Made by a program: the position numbers and the translations under genes
Notes under the pieces: model-generated
What the model was told of the DNA's origin: nothing
Seen by the model: the letters and a program-made list of their open reading frames with translations, nothing else
Databases searched by the model: none
DNA from: Paenibacillus sp. 32O-W
Lineage (GTDB): Bacteria > Bacillota > Bacilli > Paenibacillales > NBRC-103111
DNA length: 64,000 bases
Direction: 5' to 3'
Assembly (NCBI RefSeq): GCF_007679495.1
Contig: NZ_VEGP01000007.1
Span: forward strand, 1-64,000
In this document: positions 1 through 8,541 of the stretch, piece after piece
How positions within the stretch are numbered: position 1 is the first letter of the stretch
Layout of the letters: each line of letters starts with the position of its first letter

Positions 1-6
1 GTTTTC

Positions 7-49
7 CAGTTAGTTTCCATATTTCTTCCGAATATAGAAATCTAACTGT
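7..49. repeat. Imperfect inverted repeat at the left edge
   Basis: The two arms begin CAGTTAG-TTTC and end GAAAT-CTAACTG, with ATAT on each side of a 9-base loop. Arm similarity is about 15 of 17 positions. It has no T-tract, so it is not an obvious terminator. It could be an operator or the 3' end signal of a gene beyond the edge. A second TTTAGTTTTC motif follows near position 70. Function unknown. Confidence 0.4.
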
Positions 50-144
50 ATGAAATCCATTTAGTTTTCAAATTTCAGCCCTCGGGGTTATTTTCAGGAT
101 AGAAATTTTCTCATATTAAGTATAGCAAGAAATGGATCGATTAC

Positions 145-207
145 AATGTTTCCAGGAAACATTACTGACAAAGGTTGAAAGGATTGTTAATATTGTTTCC
201 CGGAAAC
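145..207 (+). promoter_or_regulatory. Promoter flanked by two GTTTCC-N-GGAAAC operators
   Basis: A plausible sigma-A promoter, CTGACA (165-170), 17 bases, then TAATAT (188-193), precedes the broken oxidoreductase gene. A perfect 19-bp palindrome built on GTTTCC-A-GGAAAC (145-163) ends just before the -35 box. A second copy, GTTTCC-C-GGAAAC (195-207), starts just after the -10 box. Their centres are 47 bp apart. This layout fits a dimeric repressor such as a TetR, MarR or HxlR family member, but the regulator itself is not identified in the window. Confidence 0.6.
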
Positions 208-230
208 TATTTTGAAGATGAGGGATAGAG

Positions 231-1027
231 ATGATGAAAATGAAGGCGATTCGTATACATTCCTACGGAGGCCCTGAAGTTATGCAATTGGAAGAGCTGC
301 CCGTGCCGGTGCCGGGTCTCGGCCAGGCGCTTGTGCGTGTCCAGGCGGCGAGCGTTAACTTCCTGGATGTTCAGCATCGCCGTGGCGACCTTGTGAATCA
401 GGCATTTTACAAAAAGGAAGGGGCCGTGGAATATAAGCTTCCGGCCACTATAGGGAGTCAATGCGTGGGGATTGTGGAGTCGCTGGGCCCTGGTGACAGT
501 CCTGTTCAGGTTGGAGATAGGGTCATCTGCGGAGGAGGCAGCGGAACGTACGCCACCCATGTGATAGCCCCGGTTCAGCGGCTCATTCCCGTCCCGGACG
601 AACTCCACCTGGAACATGCCGCGGCAGGATTATCCCAGGGCTTTCTCGCTTATGCGCTAACCCATGCCGCGTATCCCGTCAAGCCGGGGGATTGGTGCCT
701 GATCCAGTGGGCAGGGATACCTTCGAGGCCAGCCTCGACAGTCTTGCCCCCCGGGGATATCTGGAGATTTTCGGGCAGGCAAGCGGGTTCATTCCGCCGT
801 TTGATCTCATGCTCCTTCAAGAGAAAGGCTCGCTTTATATCAACCGTTTTTCCGGGCTATATTTTATGAAGGAATGGCATTCGTATCTCCCGAAATTTTT
901 AGATTGGATCCGGGAAGGCCGTCTTTCGGTCAAAGTAGGGCGCACATATCCGCTGGCCGATGCCGCCAAAGCTCATATTGCTTTTGAACAGAGGCAGGTT
1001 ACAGGCCGGGTGCTGCTTATTCCGTAA
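231..1027 (+). pseudogene. Quinone oxidoreductase / zinc-type alcohol dehydrogenase, internally deleted
   Basis: The first part encodes the N-terminal GroES-like domain of an NADPH:quinone oxidoreductase-type MDR protein up to the start of the Rossmann fold (about residue 160). The family's C-terminal part resumes in another frame from about 700, with a DPVGRDTF motif and a normal end (GRVLLIP). The nucleotide-binding core, roughly 80-100 residues by family comparison, is missing and the two parts are out of frame. The stretch around 702-715 encodes IQWAG in one frame and DPVGR in the other, so both family motifs overlap at the junction. The ATG at 231 follows a GAGGG site. The protein cannot bind NADPH as encoded. 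Its upstream promoter and operators look intact, which suggests recent inactivation. Confidence 0.85.
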
Positions 1028-1150
1028 TCTTATCCGCAGTCCAAAGCATAGTAGAAGATAATATTTTCATAGTGCTCCTGGATAAATCATTCGCAACCCT
1101 CGCGATGAGCGTCGAGGGTTCTTTGTCGTGTTTGCGAGTTAGGCTGCGGA

Positions 1151-2083
1151 CTAGCGATATTGATCGAGCAGGCGGGAAGCCTGCTTTTTGATGAGCTCCA
1201 CAATTTCCTGCGGTTCGATCACTTGGGCCTCCGTCCCTAGCTGGATGAAATAGGAGGACAGAAATTCGACCTCGCTGTAATCAATCATCGTATCGATATA
1301 CCCGGAATCCTCATCCACAGATACGATATGCGGTTCGAACCAGGGCTTGCTTTGACACTGTCTCATCCCTTCTCTGGTCAGCTTAACATACAGACGGACC
1401 GGTGTATGGATCGTATACCCGTCTAACCAATCGGGCAAATTCATTTTCAGCTCGCAGGTTCTTTTGGAATTTTCCAAAGACAGGATTCTGTCCGCCCTGA
1501 ACAGCCGCACCTTGTCTTTTTCCATGTCCCAGGCCGGCATATACCAGAATCCGTCATTAGCATATAAACCGATGGGCACGACTTCTCTCTTTTTACGGTT
1601 GGATTTGGAACGGTATTCGATAATGAGTACGTGATGGTCTAATGCCGCTTCAATAATCTCTTTCAGAAAGGGAGAGGAAGCCCTTCTCTTCGGATTCCAA
1701 AAAGACAGGACGGATTCCAGGCGGTCTATTTTCTTCTTAATGTCATCGGGAAGGCTGAAATACAATTTTCTGGAGGCGGAGTCCATATCCGTATCAAAGG
1801 GCAGGGATGGATAGTATCTCAAGGACTGGAAAGCGAAGAAAATCGCCAGCGCCTCGTGCTCATCCAATAACACGGGCGGAAGAATCCGGTTGTGCAGGAT
1901 ACGGTATCCTCCGTTTCTCCCCTGTTCCGTATACAAAGGAACCCCCATTTCACTAATTTCCATCAGGTACCGATGGGCGGTCCGGACGGATACGTGAAAT
2001 TCATCGGCAATCTCTTGGGCGGTAAAGCTTCTCTTCGAGTTGGCATACATAATCAAGTCGAATAACAGCTTGGCTTTCGACAT
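1151..2083 (-). CDS. WYL-domain helix-turn-helix transcriptional regulator (YafY type)
   Basis: This 310-residue protein has an N-terminal winged helix (residues about 1-60, with FTAQEIADEFHVSVRTAHRY as recognition region). A WYL domain (about 135-215) and the C-terminal WCX region follow. WYL regulators usually sense a ligand or single-stranded nucleic acid and control neighbouring genes. The start is placed at 2083, because a GAGGAG site lies 6 bases upstream there; a longer frame begins at 2128 without such a site. It is divergent from the UvrA-like gene at 2287, and the shared 200-bp intergenic region makes that gene a likely target. A second WYL regulator sits beside another UvrA-like gene at 47 kb. 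Confidence 0.85.
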   Translation of the reverse strand: MSKAKLLFDLIMYANSKRSFTAQEIADEFHVSVRTAHRYLMEISEMGVPLYTEQGRNGGYRILHNRILPPVLLDEHEALAIFFAFQSLRYYPSLPFDTDMDSASRKLYFSLPDDIKKKIDRLESVLSFWNPKRRASSPFLKEIIEAALDHHVLIIEYRSKSNRKKREVVPIGLYANDGFWYMPAWDMEKDKVRLFRADRILSLENSKRTCELKMNLPDWLDGYTIHTPVRLYVKLTREGMRQCQSKPWFEPHIVSVDEDSGYIDTMIDYSEVEFLSSYFIQLGTEAQVIEPQEIVELIKKQASRLLDQYR

Positions 2084-2286
2084 AAATTTCTCCTCACTTC
2101 CGAAGACAGTGATTAAACTGGACAACATTTGGCATGTTTAAAGTGTATCTTATGTAGGAAAGGTCGTCAAAGCCAAATCATTGGATAGACTGAAACTGAA
2201 ATAGCAGGGGACTGCACGCGGAATTTATGCAGGTTATATGACTTGATTCCGCCTGCGAACTCCGTTAAGGAAGGAGAATGACAGCT

Positions 2287-4548
2287 ATGAGAGAAGAATT
2301 TCGGGGAAATCCTATACAGGTTATTGGAGCCAGGGAGAAAAACTTGAAAGGGATAAGTGTGACGATCCCCAAGAAGCAGATCACAGTATTTGCAGGCGTA
2401 TCCGGTTCCGGGAAATCGGCCCTTGTCTTTGATACCATTGCAGCGGAGTCGCAGCGCCAATTGAACGAAACGTATTCCAGCTTTATCCGCCATCGCCTCC
2501 CCCATTACGGACAGCCGGATGCGGACACGTTGAACAATCTTTCCGTGGCGGTGGTCATTAATCAGAAGAGGATAGGGGGAAACGCAAGATCGACCGTTGG
2601 AACGATTACGGATATCTACTCCTTGCTGCGCTTGTTATATTCCCGAAACGGTCGGCCCTTCGTCGGATCTATGGACATGTTTTCATTTAACAATCCTCAG
2701 GGCATGTGTCCCGAATGCAAGGGATTGGGAAGTGTGCAGACGATAAATATAGACCGGCTGATCGACCGGCAGAAATCCCTCAACGAAGGGGCGATCCGCT
2801 TCCCTACCTTCCGGCCGGGAGAATATCGTTGGAAGCGGTATGTTTGCACAGGGCTGTTTGACAATGATAAAAAGCTGAAGGATTACACGGATGAGGAATG
2901 GAACACGCTCTTGTACAAATCGGGCTTCAAGCCTCCCCATCCGACGGAGGGCTGGCCTCCTACTTCCAAATACGAGGGAATCATTCCGAGGATGGAACGC
3001 TCCTTCCTGAGCAAGGAATCGAGGGATGTGAAGCTGTACAAAGAGGCGATTGATTACGTGGTGACCCAGGGGAAATGCCCATTGTGCCGGGGGGCTCGGC
3101 TGAATGCCAAAGTGCTGGAGTGCAAAATCAACGGTCAATCGATTGCAGACTGCACGCATATGCAGGTCAGTGATCTGATCGGCTTTGTCCGGACGATCCG
3201 GGAGCCTTCGGCCCGTACGGTAGTCGATGCCATCGTCCATCGCCTGGAGCATCTGATCTCCGTAGGATTAGGCTATTTAAGCTTGAATCGGGAGACATCG
3301 ACCTTGTCCGGCGGCGAATCTCAACGAATTAAAATGGTCCGCCAATTGGGCAGCAGCTTGACGGAGCTGACTTATATTTTTGACGAGCCCAGCATAGGGC
3401 TCCATCCTCACGATGTCAGCAGGATCAACCGCCTGCTGCGGCAGTTGCGGGACAAGGGCAATACCGTGCTGATCGTGGAGCATGACCCGGATGTTATTCA
3501 AATCGCCGATCATATTATCGAAATGGGGCCTCGGGCCGGGACCGAAGGCGGCAAAGTCGTATATGAGGGGGATTTGCAGGGGCTGGTCCGGGCCGGGACG
3601 CTGACCGGACAATTTCTGAATCGCCGGCCGGCTTTGAAGAAAGAACCAAGACAGCCTTCCGGCTGGCTCTCGATCAAACATGCGTTCCTTCACAATTTGA
3701 AGGACGTTAGCGCCGATATCCCGAAAGGGGTCATGATCGCAGTTACGGGCGTTGCCGGATCGGGGAAGAGCACTCTTATCCGCCAGGTGCTGCCGCAATA
3801 TTATCCGGAAGCGATTTTCATCGATCAAGGAGCGATTCAGGCCTCCAACCGTTCGAATATGGCCACTTTTATCGGCATTTTCGATTTCATCCGAAGCTTG
3901 TTCGCAAGGGAGAACCGGGCCGACGCCTCTCTCTTCAGCTTTAATTCGAAAGGGGCCTGTCCGGAATGCAAAGGCTCCGGGATGATGAATATCGATCTCG
4001 CTTTTATGGATACGATTACCAGTATTTGTGATGCCTGCCAGGGGCGCCGATTTAAAGAGGAGGTTCTCGGGTTCACCCTGCGCGGGAGTACGATCAGCGA
4101 AGTGCTGGAGATGACGGTGGACGAGGCTGTGGAATTTTTCCGGGAACCGGAAATAAGGCCTGCTCTGCTGCGGTTACAGGACGTAGAAATCGGCTACTTG
4201 ACCCTTGGGCAGCCTTTAACTACGTTGTCGGGCGGCGAGCTTCAGAGGGTAAAGCTGGCGGCGGAGCTGGAGAATCATGGAGAAATTTATGTGTTGGACG
4301 AGCCGACGACCGGACTGCACATGTCCGATACGCAGCGGCTGATTCGAATCTTCGACCGGCTAGTGGATCAGGGCAGCACCGTCATTGTCATCGAGCATAA
4401 TCTGGACGTTATAAGCCAGGCGGACTGGATTATAGACCTGGGTCCGGGAGCGGGGCAGGAGGGGGGAAGGGTGATCTTTCAGGGACGGCCGCAGTATTTG
4501 GTGAACTGTAAAGCTTCGATTACAGGACAATATTTACGAGGCCGGTAA
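2287..4548 (+). CDS. UvrA-like tandem ABC ATPase (excinuclease subunit A paralogue)
   Basis: The 753-residue protein has two ABC ATPase halves. Walker A motifs are near residues 37-44 (GVSGSGKS) and 488-496 (GVAGSGKST), and signature motifs are LSGGESQRI near 340 and LSGGELQRV near 648. Cys-pair zinc motifs of the UvrA type occur in both halves (CPECKGLG near 141, CPECKGSG near 558). Canonical UvrA has about 950 residues. This shorter form resembles the UvrA2/DrrC type, some members of which give self-resistance to DNA-binding drugs. The ATG at 2287 is preferred because an AAGGAG site lies 10 bases upstream; an ATG at 2278 is only one base from that site. It is divergent from the WYL regulator. 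Function in repair or drug tolerance is inferred. Confidence 0.88.
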   Translation: MREEFRGNPIQVIGAREKNLKGISVTIPKKQITVFAGVSGSGKSALVFDTIAAESQRQLNETYSSFIRHRLPHYGQPDADTLNNLSVAVVINQKRIGGNARSTVGTITDIYSLLRLLYSRNGRPFVGSMDMFSFNNPQGMCPECKGLGSVQTINIDRLIDRQKSLNEGAIRFPTFRPGEYRWKRYVCTGLFDNDKKLKDYTDEEWNTLLYKSGFKPPHPTEGWPPTSKYEGIIPRMERSFLSKESRDVKLYKEAIDYVVTQGKCPLCRGARLNAKVLECKINGQSIADCTHMQVSDLIGFVRTIREPSARTVVDAIVHRLEHLISVGLGYLSLNRETSTLSGGESQRIKMVRQLGSSLTELTYIFDEPSIGLHPHDVSRINRLLRQLRDKGNTVLIVEHDPDVIQIADHIIEMGPRAGTEGGKVVYEGDLQGLVRAGTLTGQFLNRRPALKKEPRQPSGWLSIKHAFLHNLKDVSADIPKGVMIAVTGVAGSGKSTLIRQVLPQYYPEAIFIDQGAIQASNRSNMATFIGIFDFIRSLFARENRADASLFSFNSKGACPECKGSGMMNIDLAFMDTITSICDACQGRRFKEEVLGFTLRGSTISEVLEMTVDEAVEFFREPEIRPALLRLQDVEIGYLTLGQPLTTLSGGELQRVKLAAELENHGEIYVLDEPTTGLHMSDTQRLIRIFDRLVDQGSTVIVIEHNLDVISQADWIIDLGPGAGQEGGRVIFQGRPQYLVNCKASITGQYLRGR

Positions 4549-4837
4549 GGTGCAATCAGACGTTCATCCGTTCTTTCCTTATTTACCACATTAGAAAGTT
4601 TAAGTTCATTAAAGCATTAACATGGAACAAACTTTCTAATTGGCATAAAAAGCTTCCTCTAATACCGGGTTATTCATCTTCGAGATGGCTCCGTTAGGAG
4701 CTTTTTTTATCTTTGAATCCGATGGCGAATTGCATGCCTTCGCTGATGGCGTCATAGAGCTAAGAGCGGCGACATACTTTAAATAATGATTATTAATTGG
4801 ACCCTATGTCAAGAGTTCCCGGAGAGGAGGAAGCTCC
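4549..4837. terminator. Intergenic region with inverted repeat and terminator after the UvrA-like gene
   Basis: A perfect 11-bp inverted repeat TTAGAAAGTTT / AAACTTTCTAA spans 4591-4601 and 4629-4639 around a 27-base loop. A compact terminator follows: GCTCC-GTTA-GGAGC (4688-4701) then seven T. Similar ATGGCTCC...GC-T7 elements occur near 28375 and 30087. No gene is supported here. Confidence 0.6.
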
Positions 4838-6778
4838 TTGAATCCTGTCGTTATTGTCGGAAATGGGAAACTTGCAGAAGCGGTATGCAAGCAATTATCC
4901 GGGCTCCCCATAGTGCACAGACCGGATTTCGGCGAAAGCGTACCGGCTGCGGGGCTCGTATGGGTGGTGCAGGATCAGTCTGATTCCGCTCTGAATGTGG
5001 AAGCGGAGAAGATTCTGCGGCCGCGCGGGCTTCCCTGGTCACGGGCCTGCTTATCCAGAGAAGAGGGGGAAGGGAGGATAGGACCGTTGGTCCTTCCGGG
5101 AAAGCCCGGCTGCTTCCAATGTGCGGAGACCCGGCTATCCTTGGCGGGTGGCGGGCGCGAAGAACCGGACGACTCGCTTATGAAACTAATTTCTCCAGAT
5201 GCGATCGCTCCTTCCCCCCCGGAAGTTCCGCCGGCAGCATTCCGTCATATGGCGCTTATCGTCTCATTGGAAACGGCAAGGCTGCTGCGGGGGGAAATAA
5301 CGGATTCGGAAGGCCGCGTCCATCTAATCAACTTAAGAAGCTTGACCAGCACCGTTCACTACATTCTGCCGGACGGGCTCTGTCCGGTTTGCGGCGAGCT
5401 GCCGGAGGATTCACCGGAGGCGGCGGCCATATCCCTGGAGCCGTGCAAGAAGCTCAACAACAGTTACCGCTGCCGTTCAATGGGCGACCTGCGGAAGGTT
5501 CTGGCCAAGGATTATCTGGATAACCGGACCGGGCTCATGAACGGCAAGCGGCCGGACCTCGCATCCGCCTTCGCCGGGGTAGCTATGAATCTACCTTTAG
5601 GACTGTATAATGAGGTGGTTGGGGGCCATTCGAATTCTTATGCAGATAGCGAAATGGCCGCAATACTGGAGGGGTTGGAACGATTTTGTGGGCTTGCTCC
5701 CCGGGGCAAACGAACGATCGTATCCGACAGCTATTCCCGCCTTAAGGAGGTGGCGCTGGACCCTGCTAAGGTAGGCTTTCATGCTAAAGAACTGTTGGAA
5801 CAACCGGATTTTCCTTTCCAGTCTTTCGATCCCGATATTCCGATGGATTGGGTGTGGGGATATTCGTTCCTGCAGGAGCGGCCCATTCTCGTTCCCGAAC
5901 GATTGGCCTATTACAGCCTGGGCTATGGCGGGGGATTTGTCTATGAAACCTCCAATGGCTGCGCCATAGGGGGCAGCCTTGAGGAGGCGATCCTGCATGG
6001 AATTTTCGAGGTTGTCGAGAGGGATTCTTTCCTGATGACCTGGTACACCAGGCTGCCGGTTCCGCGGCTTGATCCCGCCTCAGCGGAGGATCGGGAGCTA
6101 TTGTTAATGATTCATCGCTTAAGGGCGGTTACAGGATACGAGGTATGCTTGTACAATACAACGATGGAGAACGGGATTCCGAGCATCTGGGCATTGGCGA
6201 AGGGTGGGAAAAAGCCTGGAGTAAATCTGCTCTGTGCCGCCGGAGCTCATCTCGACCCCGTCCGTGCGGCCAAGAGCGCCATACACGAGCTGGCGAACAT
6301 GATCCCGATGGCCGAAGCCCGCTATAGGGAACGCAGGCCGGAGGCCGAGTCGATGCTCAAGGATTCGTTCCTGGTGGAGAGCATGGAGGATCACGCCTTG
6401 CTGTACAGCTTGCCTCAGGCGGAGGAAAGACTCCGGTTTTTGCTCGACGAACGGCGTCCCCTGCGTACATTCGCCGAAGAGTTTCAGGCTGCATCGACGA
6501 ATGATGATCTAACGGAAGATTTGAAACAGGTCCTTCGAACGTTTCGCAGTCTTCGGTTGGATGTTATTGTTATCGATCAATCGTCCGGTGAGACACTCCG
6601 CAACGGCCTGCGCTGTGTGAAAGTGCTGATTCCGGGAATGCTGCCTATGACGTTCGGACACCGGTTTGCCCGGTTGACGGGCCTTGATAGGGTCTTCGAG
6701 GTCCCGATGAAGCTGGGTTATGCAGAGCACAAACTGACGCCGGAGGAGCTTAATCCATACCCGCATCCCTTTCCGTAG
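4838..6778 (+). CDS. Fused TOMM leader-peptide-binding / YcaO azoline cyclodehydratase
   Basis: The 646-residue protein has an N-terminal E1-like region with two CxxC pairs (C92/C95 and C182/C185) that would form a structural zinc site. A YcaO domain follows from about 230 to the end. YcaO landmarks are SEMAAILEGLERF, the EEAILHGIFEVVERDSF segment and a C-terminal PYPHPFP tail. A proline-rich PxPxP end marks azoline-forming YcaO enzymes. Such proteins cyclodehydrate Cys, Ser and Thr of a ribosomal precursor peptide to azolines, as in heterocycloanthracin-type systems. The TTG start at 4838 follows GGAGAGGAGG by 7 bases. No SagB-like dehydrogenase, ocin-ThiF partner, exporter or precursor is visible in the window, so it appears to be an orphan or an end fragment of a cluster. 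Confidence 0.9.
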   Translation: MNPVVIVGNGKLAEAVCKQLSGLPIVHRPDFGESVPAAGLVWVVQDQSDSALNVEAEKILRPRGLPWSRACLSREEGEGRIGPLVLPGKPGCFQCAETRLSLAGGGREEPDDSLMKLISPDAIAPSPPEVPPAAFRHMALIVSLETARLLRGEITDSEGRVHLINLRSLTSTVHYILPDGLCPVCGELPEDSPEAAAISLEPCKKLNNSYRCRSMGDLRKVLAKDYLDNRTGLMNGKRPDLASAFAGVAMNLPLGLYNEVVGGHSNSYADSEMAAILEGLERFCGLAPRGKRTIVSDSYSRLKEVALDPAKVGFHAKELLEQPDFPFQSFDPDIPMDWVWGYSFLQERPILVPERLAYYSLGYGGGFVYETSNGCAIGGSLEEAILHGIFEVVERDSFLMTWYTRLPVPRLDPASAEDRELLLMIHRLRAVTGYEVCLYNTTMENGIPSIWALAKGGKKPGVNLLCAAGAHLDPVRAAKSAIHELANMIPMAEARYRERRPEAESMLKDSFLVESMEDHALLYSLPQAEERLRFLLDERRPLRTFAEEFQAASTNDDLTEDLKQVLRTFRSLRLDVIVIDQSSGETLRNGLRCVKVLIPGMLPMTFGHRFARLTGLDRVFEVPMKLGYAEHKLTPEELNPYPHPFP

Positions 6779-6802
6779 CGTGGGATAAGAATGTCAAAAA
6801 AG

Positions 6803-6850
6803 AAGAGCGAGGTTAGCGGTGCTGTTTCCACCGACACACTCGCTCTTTCT
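6803..6850. terminator. Bidirectional terminator
   Basis: The stem AAGAGCGAG (6803-6811) pairs with CTCGCTCTT (6839-6847), flanked by A-rich and T-rich tracts. It lies between the TOMM gene and the convergent YjcZ gene. Confidence 0.75.
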
Positions 6851-6922
6851 CTTTCATCGCAGGGACGGCCAGAATCCCTTATAGCTTGCTAATCATGCGA
6901 TAACGTAAAGTATCGCTAGAAA

Positions 6923-7030
6923 CTACACAAGCCATGCACGGGAAACAATAACAAGCAGAATGAAAAGAACAAGAATAACCCCTGTAGATGTAAACAATCC
7001 GCCACAGCTACCTGCTCCACCAAATCCCAT
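6923..7030 (-). CDS. YjcZ family sporulation peptide
   Basis: This 35-residue protein starts MGFGGAGSCGG and continues with a hydrophobic segment, VILVLFILLVIVSRAWLV. That glycine-rich head plus a single short membrane helix is the hallmark of the YjcZ family of small sporulation proteins in Bacilli. The ATG at 7030 follows a GGGAGG site by about 8 bases. The opposite strand carries an unrelated open frame that I regard as a shadow. Its presence supports a spore-forming host. The exact role of the family is not well established. Confidence 0.85.
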   Translation of the reverse strand: MGFGGAGSCGGLFTSTGVILVLFILLVIVSRAWLV

Positions 7031-7318
7031 AACGACATCCTCCCTTCTATTTTTTCTGTATTATATGTGTCTGAACGGCCGGAAGATTGGACGCCAAGGA
7101 AAATGTGCCGTTATAAAGGAAACAATCGCCTATTTCCTTGTATGGGAAAGGAGGATGGGTTTTCGGACCCGTTAAGTAATAACATTCGAAGATTCCGGAC
7201 TGTATTGGAATGAGAGAGTATTCTTTTATTTTTTTTACTGCCTATGATGGATAGAGTTTTAATATACTTATTGTATTAGTAACGTAAGCCGCTTTCCCAA
7301 AACGGTCAGGAGGATGTA

Positions 7319-8263
7319 ATGAACAAGCTGAAAACCATTTTGAAGGAGCATTATAGCTTAGAGATCAAGGGAATTTTACCGCAGCAGGGAGGCTGGGCGG
7401 CACTCGCTTATAAAGTGTCCGGTGACAGTGGCACCTACTTTTTGAAGGCGTATGAAAAAAGCAGAGCGTCCACCCCCAAGTGGACAGCTCTTATTGACAA
7501 GTATGTGCCTATCACCATTTGGCTTCTGCAAAATAGCGGCTTGAAAGGCAAACTTCCCGTGCCGCTCGTAACAAAGCAAGGGGAATACAAATGTGAGGAC
7601 GAGGAAGGAATCTATCTGCTCTATGAGTATATCGATGGCGAAACGATAGGAGACCGAGATTTATCCGGGGAGCAGGTTCGCCAGCTTTCGGAAATGATAG
7701 CGGAGCTTCATTCATATGGGGAAGAAATACCGCCGGACACCGATGCCATTAAGGAAGATTTCTGCATCCCGTTTATGCAGCGGCTGAGGAGTACGTTGGG
7801 CGGGGAGTATTCCCGTGTTCCTGCCGAAATCAGAGAAGTGACGGACCCTTATCTTGAGCAGGTTAAAGGGTTGATGGACACTGTGGACAAGCTGTCCGCC
7901 GGTTTGAAATGCCGTTCGTTAAGGATGGCCCTGTGCCACACAGATATTCATCATTGGAATCTGATGCAAGCCGGACAACAACTGATGTTGCTGGATTGGG
8001 AAGGATTGAAATTGGCCCCCGTTGAAGCGGATATCATGTTTATGACAGACAAGCCCTACTATGAAGACTTTGTAAGCATCTACAAGCAGGTTCACAGCGA
8101 TTATACCGTTGATCCCGATGTTCTGCTCTTTTATCAGGGAAGGCGTAAATTGGAAGATATTTGGGAATGGATGGAACAGCTTCTATTCGATCGGCAAAAT
8201 GCAAAAGAAAGGGCCGCCTCCATCCAATATTTGGCGAACGAACTGAAAACGATAGGCGGATAA
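7319..8263 (+). CDS. Aminoglycoside phosphotransferase family protein
   Basis: This 314-residue protein has the APH/choline-kinase fold. The Brenner motif HTDIHHWN lies near residue 205, followed by the metal-binding LLDWEG segment. The HTDIHHWN form resembles the spectinomycin phosphotransferase, APH(9), branch rather than APH(3'). The predicted reaction is ATP-dependent phosphorylation of an aminocyclitol or another small hydroxylated compound in the cytosol. AGGAGG lies 5 bases before the ATG. It precedes an AadK-like adenylyltransferase on the same strand. The true substrate cannot be told from sequence, and many family members are not resistance enzymes. Confidence 0.8.
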   Translation: MNKLKTILKEHYSLEIKGILPQQGGWAALAYKVSGDSGTYFLKAYEKSRASTPKWTALIDKYVPITIWLLQNSGLKGKLPVPLVTKQGEYKCEDEEGIYLLYEYIDGETIGDRDLSGEQVRQLSEMIAELHSYGEEIPPDTDAIKEDFCIPFMQRLRSTLGGEYSRVPAEIREVTDPYLEQVKGLMDTVDKLSAGLKCRSLRMALCHTDIHHWNLMQAGQQLMLLDWEGLKLAPVEADIMFMTDKPYYEDFVSIYKQVHSDYTVDPDVLLFYQGRRKLEDIWEWMEQLLFDRQNAKERAASIQYLANELKTIGG

Positions 8264-8541
8264 TTGTTTGACACAGGTACCGGATGGTTCGGCCCGAAGG
8301 AATAATTGTGTTTTCCCTTACGGTTATGTTACTGTAATAACAAATTGTTTTGCATAAAATGGAAATTCCCCTGTTTCCTATTAGAATGTGATCCATTTTT
8401 TTGAAAGGAGTACCGTTCATGGGAAAGCTGGATAAGTGGTAACCCCTTCATCTTGTTATTGGCCGGGAAAATCGAATTCGCGGACCGCCTGCCTTTATAG
8501 TAAGCAGGAAATCCAATCAAAAATAGGGAGGCCGTGAAACG

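Noticed and set aside
6923..7030. YjcZ peptide as substrate of the TOMM enzyme
   Set aside because: The glycine-rich head and membrane helix fit YjcZ, there is only one Cys, and it is convergent with the enzyme gene.
6960..7175. Plus-strand 71-codon frame
   Set aside because: It is antisense to the YjcZ peptide, which has a ribosome site and a family match; this frame has neither. I also considered it as a TOMM precursor, but it has no Cys/Ser/Thr-rich core.
8419..8442. Seven-codon frame with a good ribosome site before the AadK-like gene
   Set aside because: It is too short to judge, with no paired terminator/antiterminator structure to support a leader-peptide mechanism.
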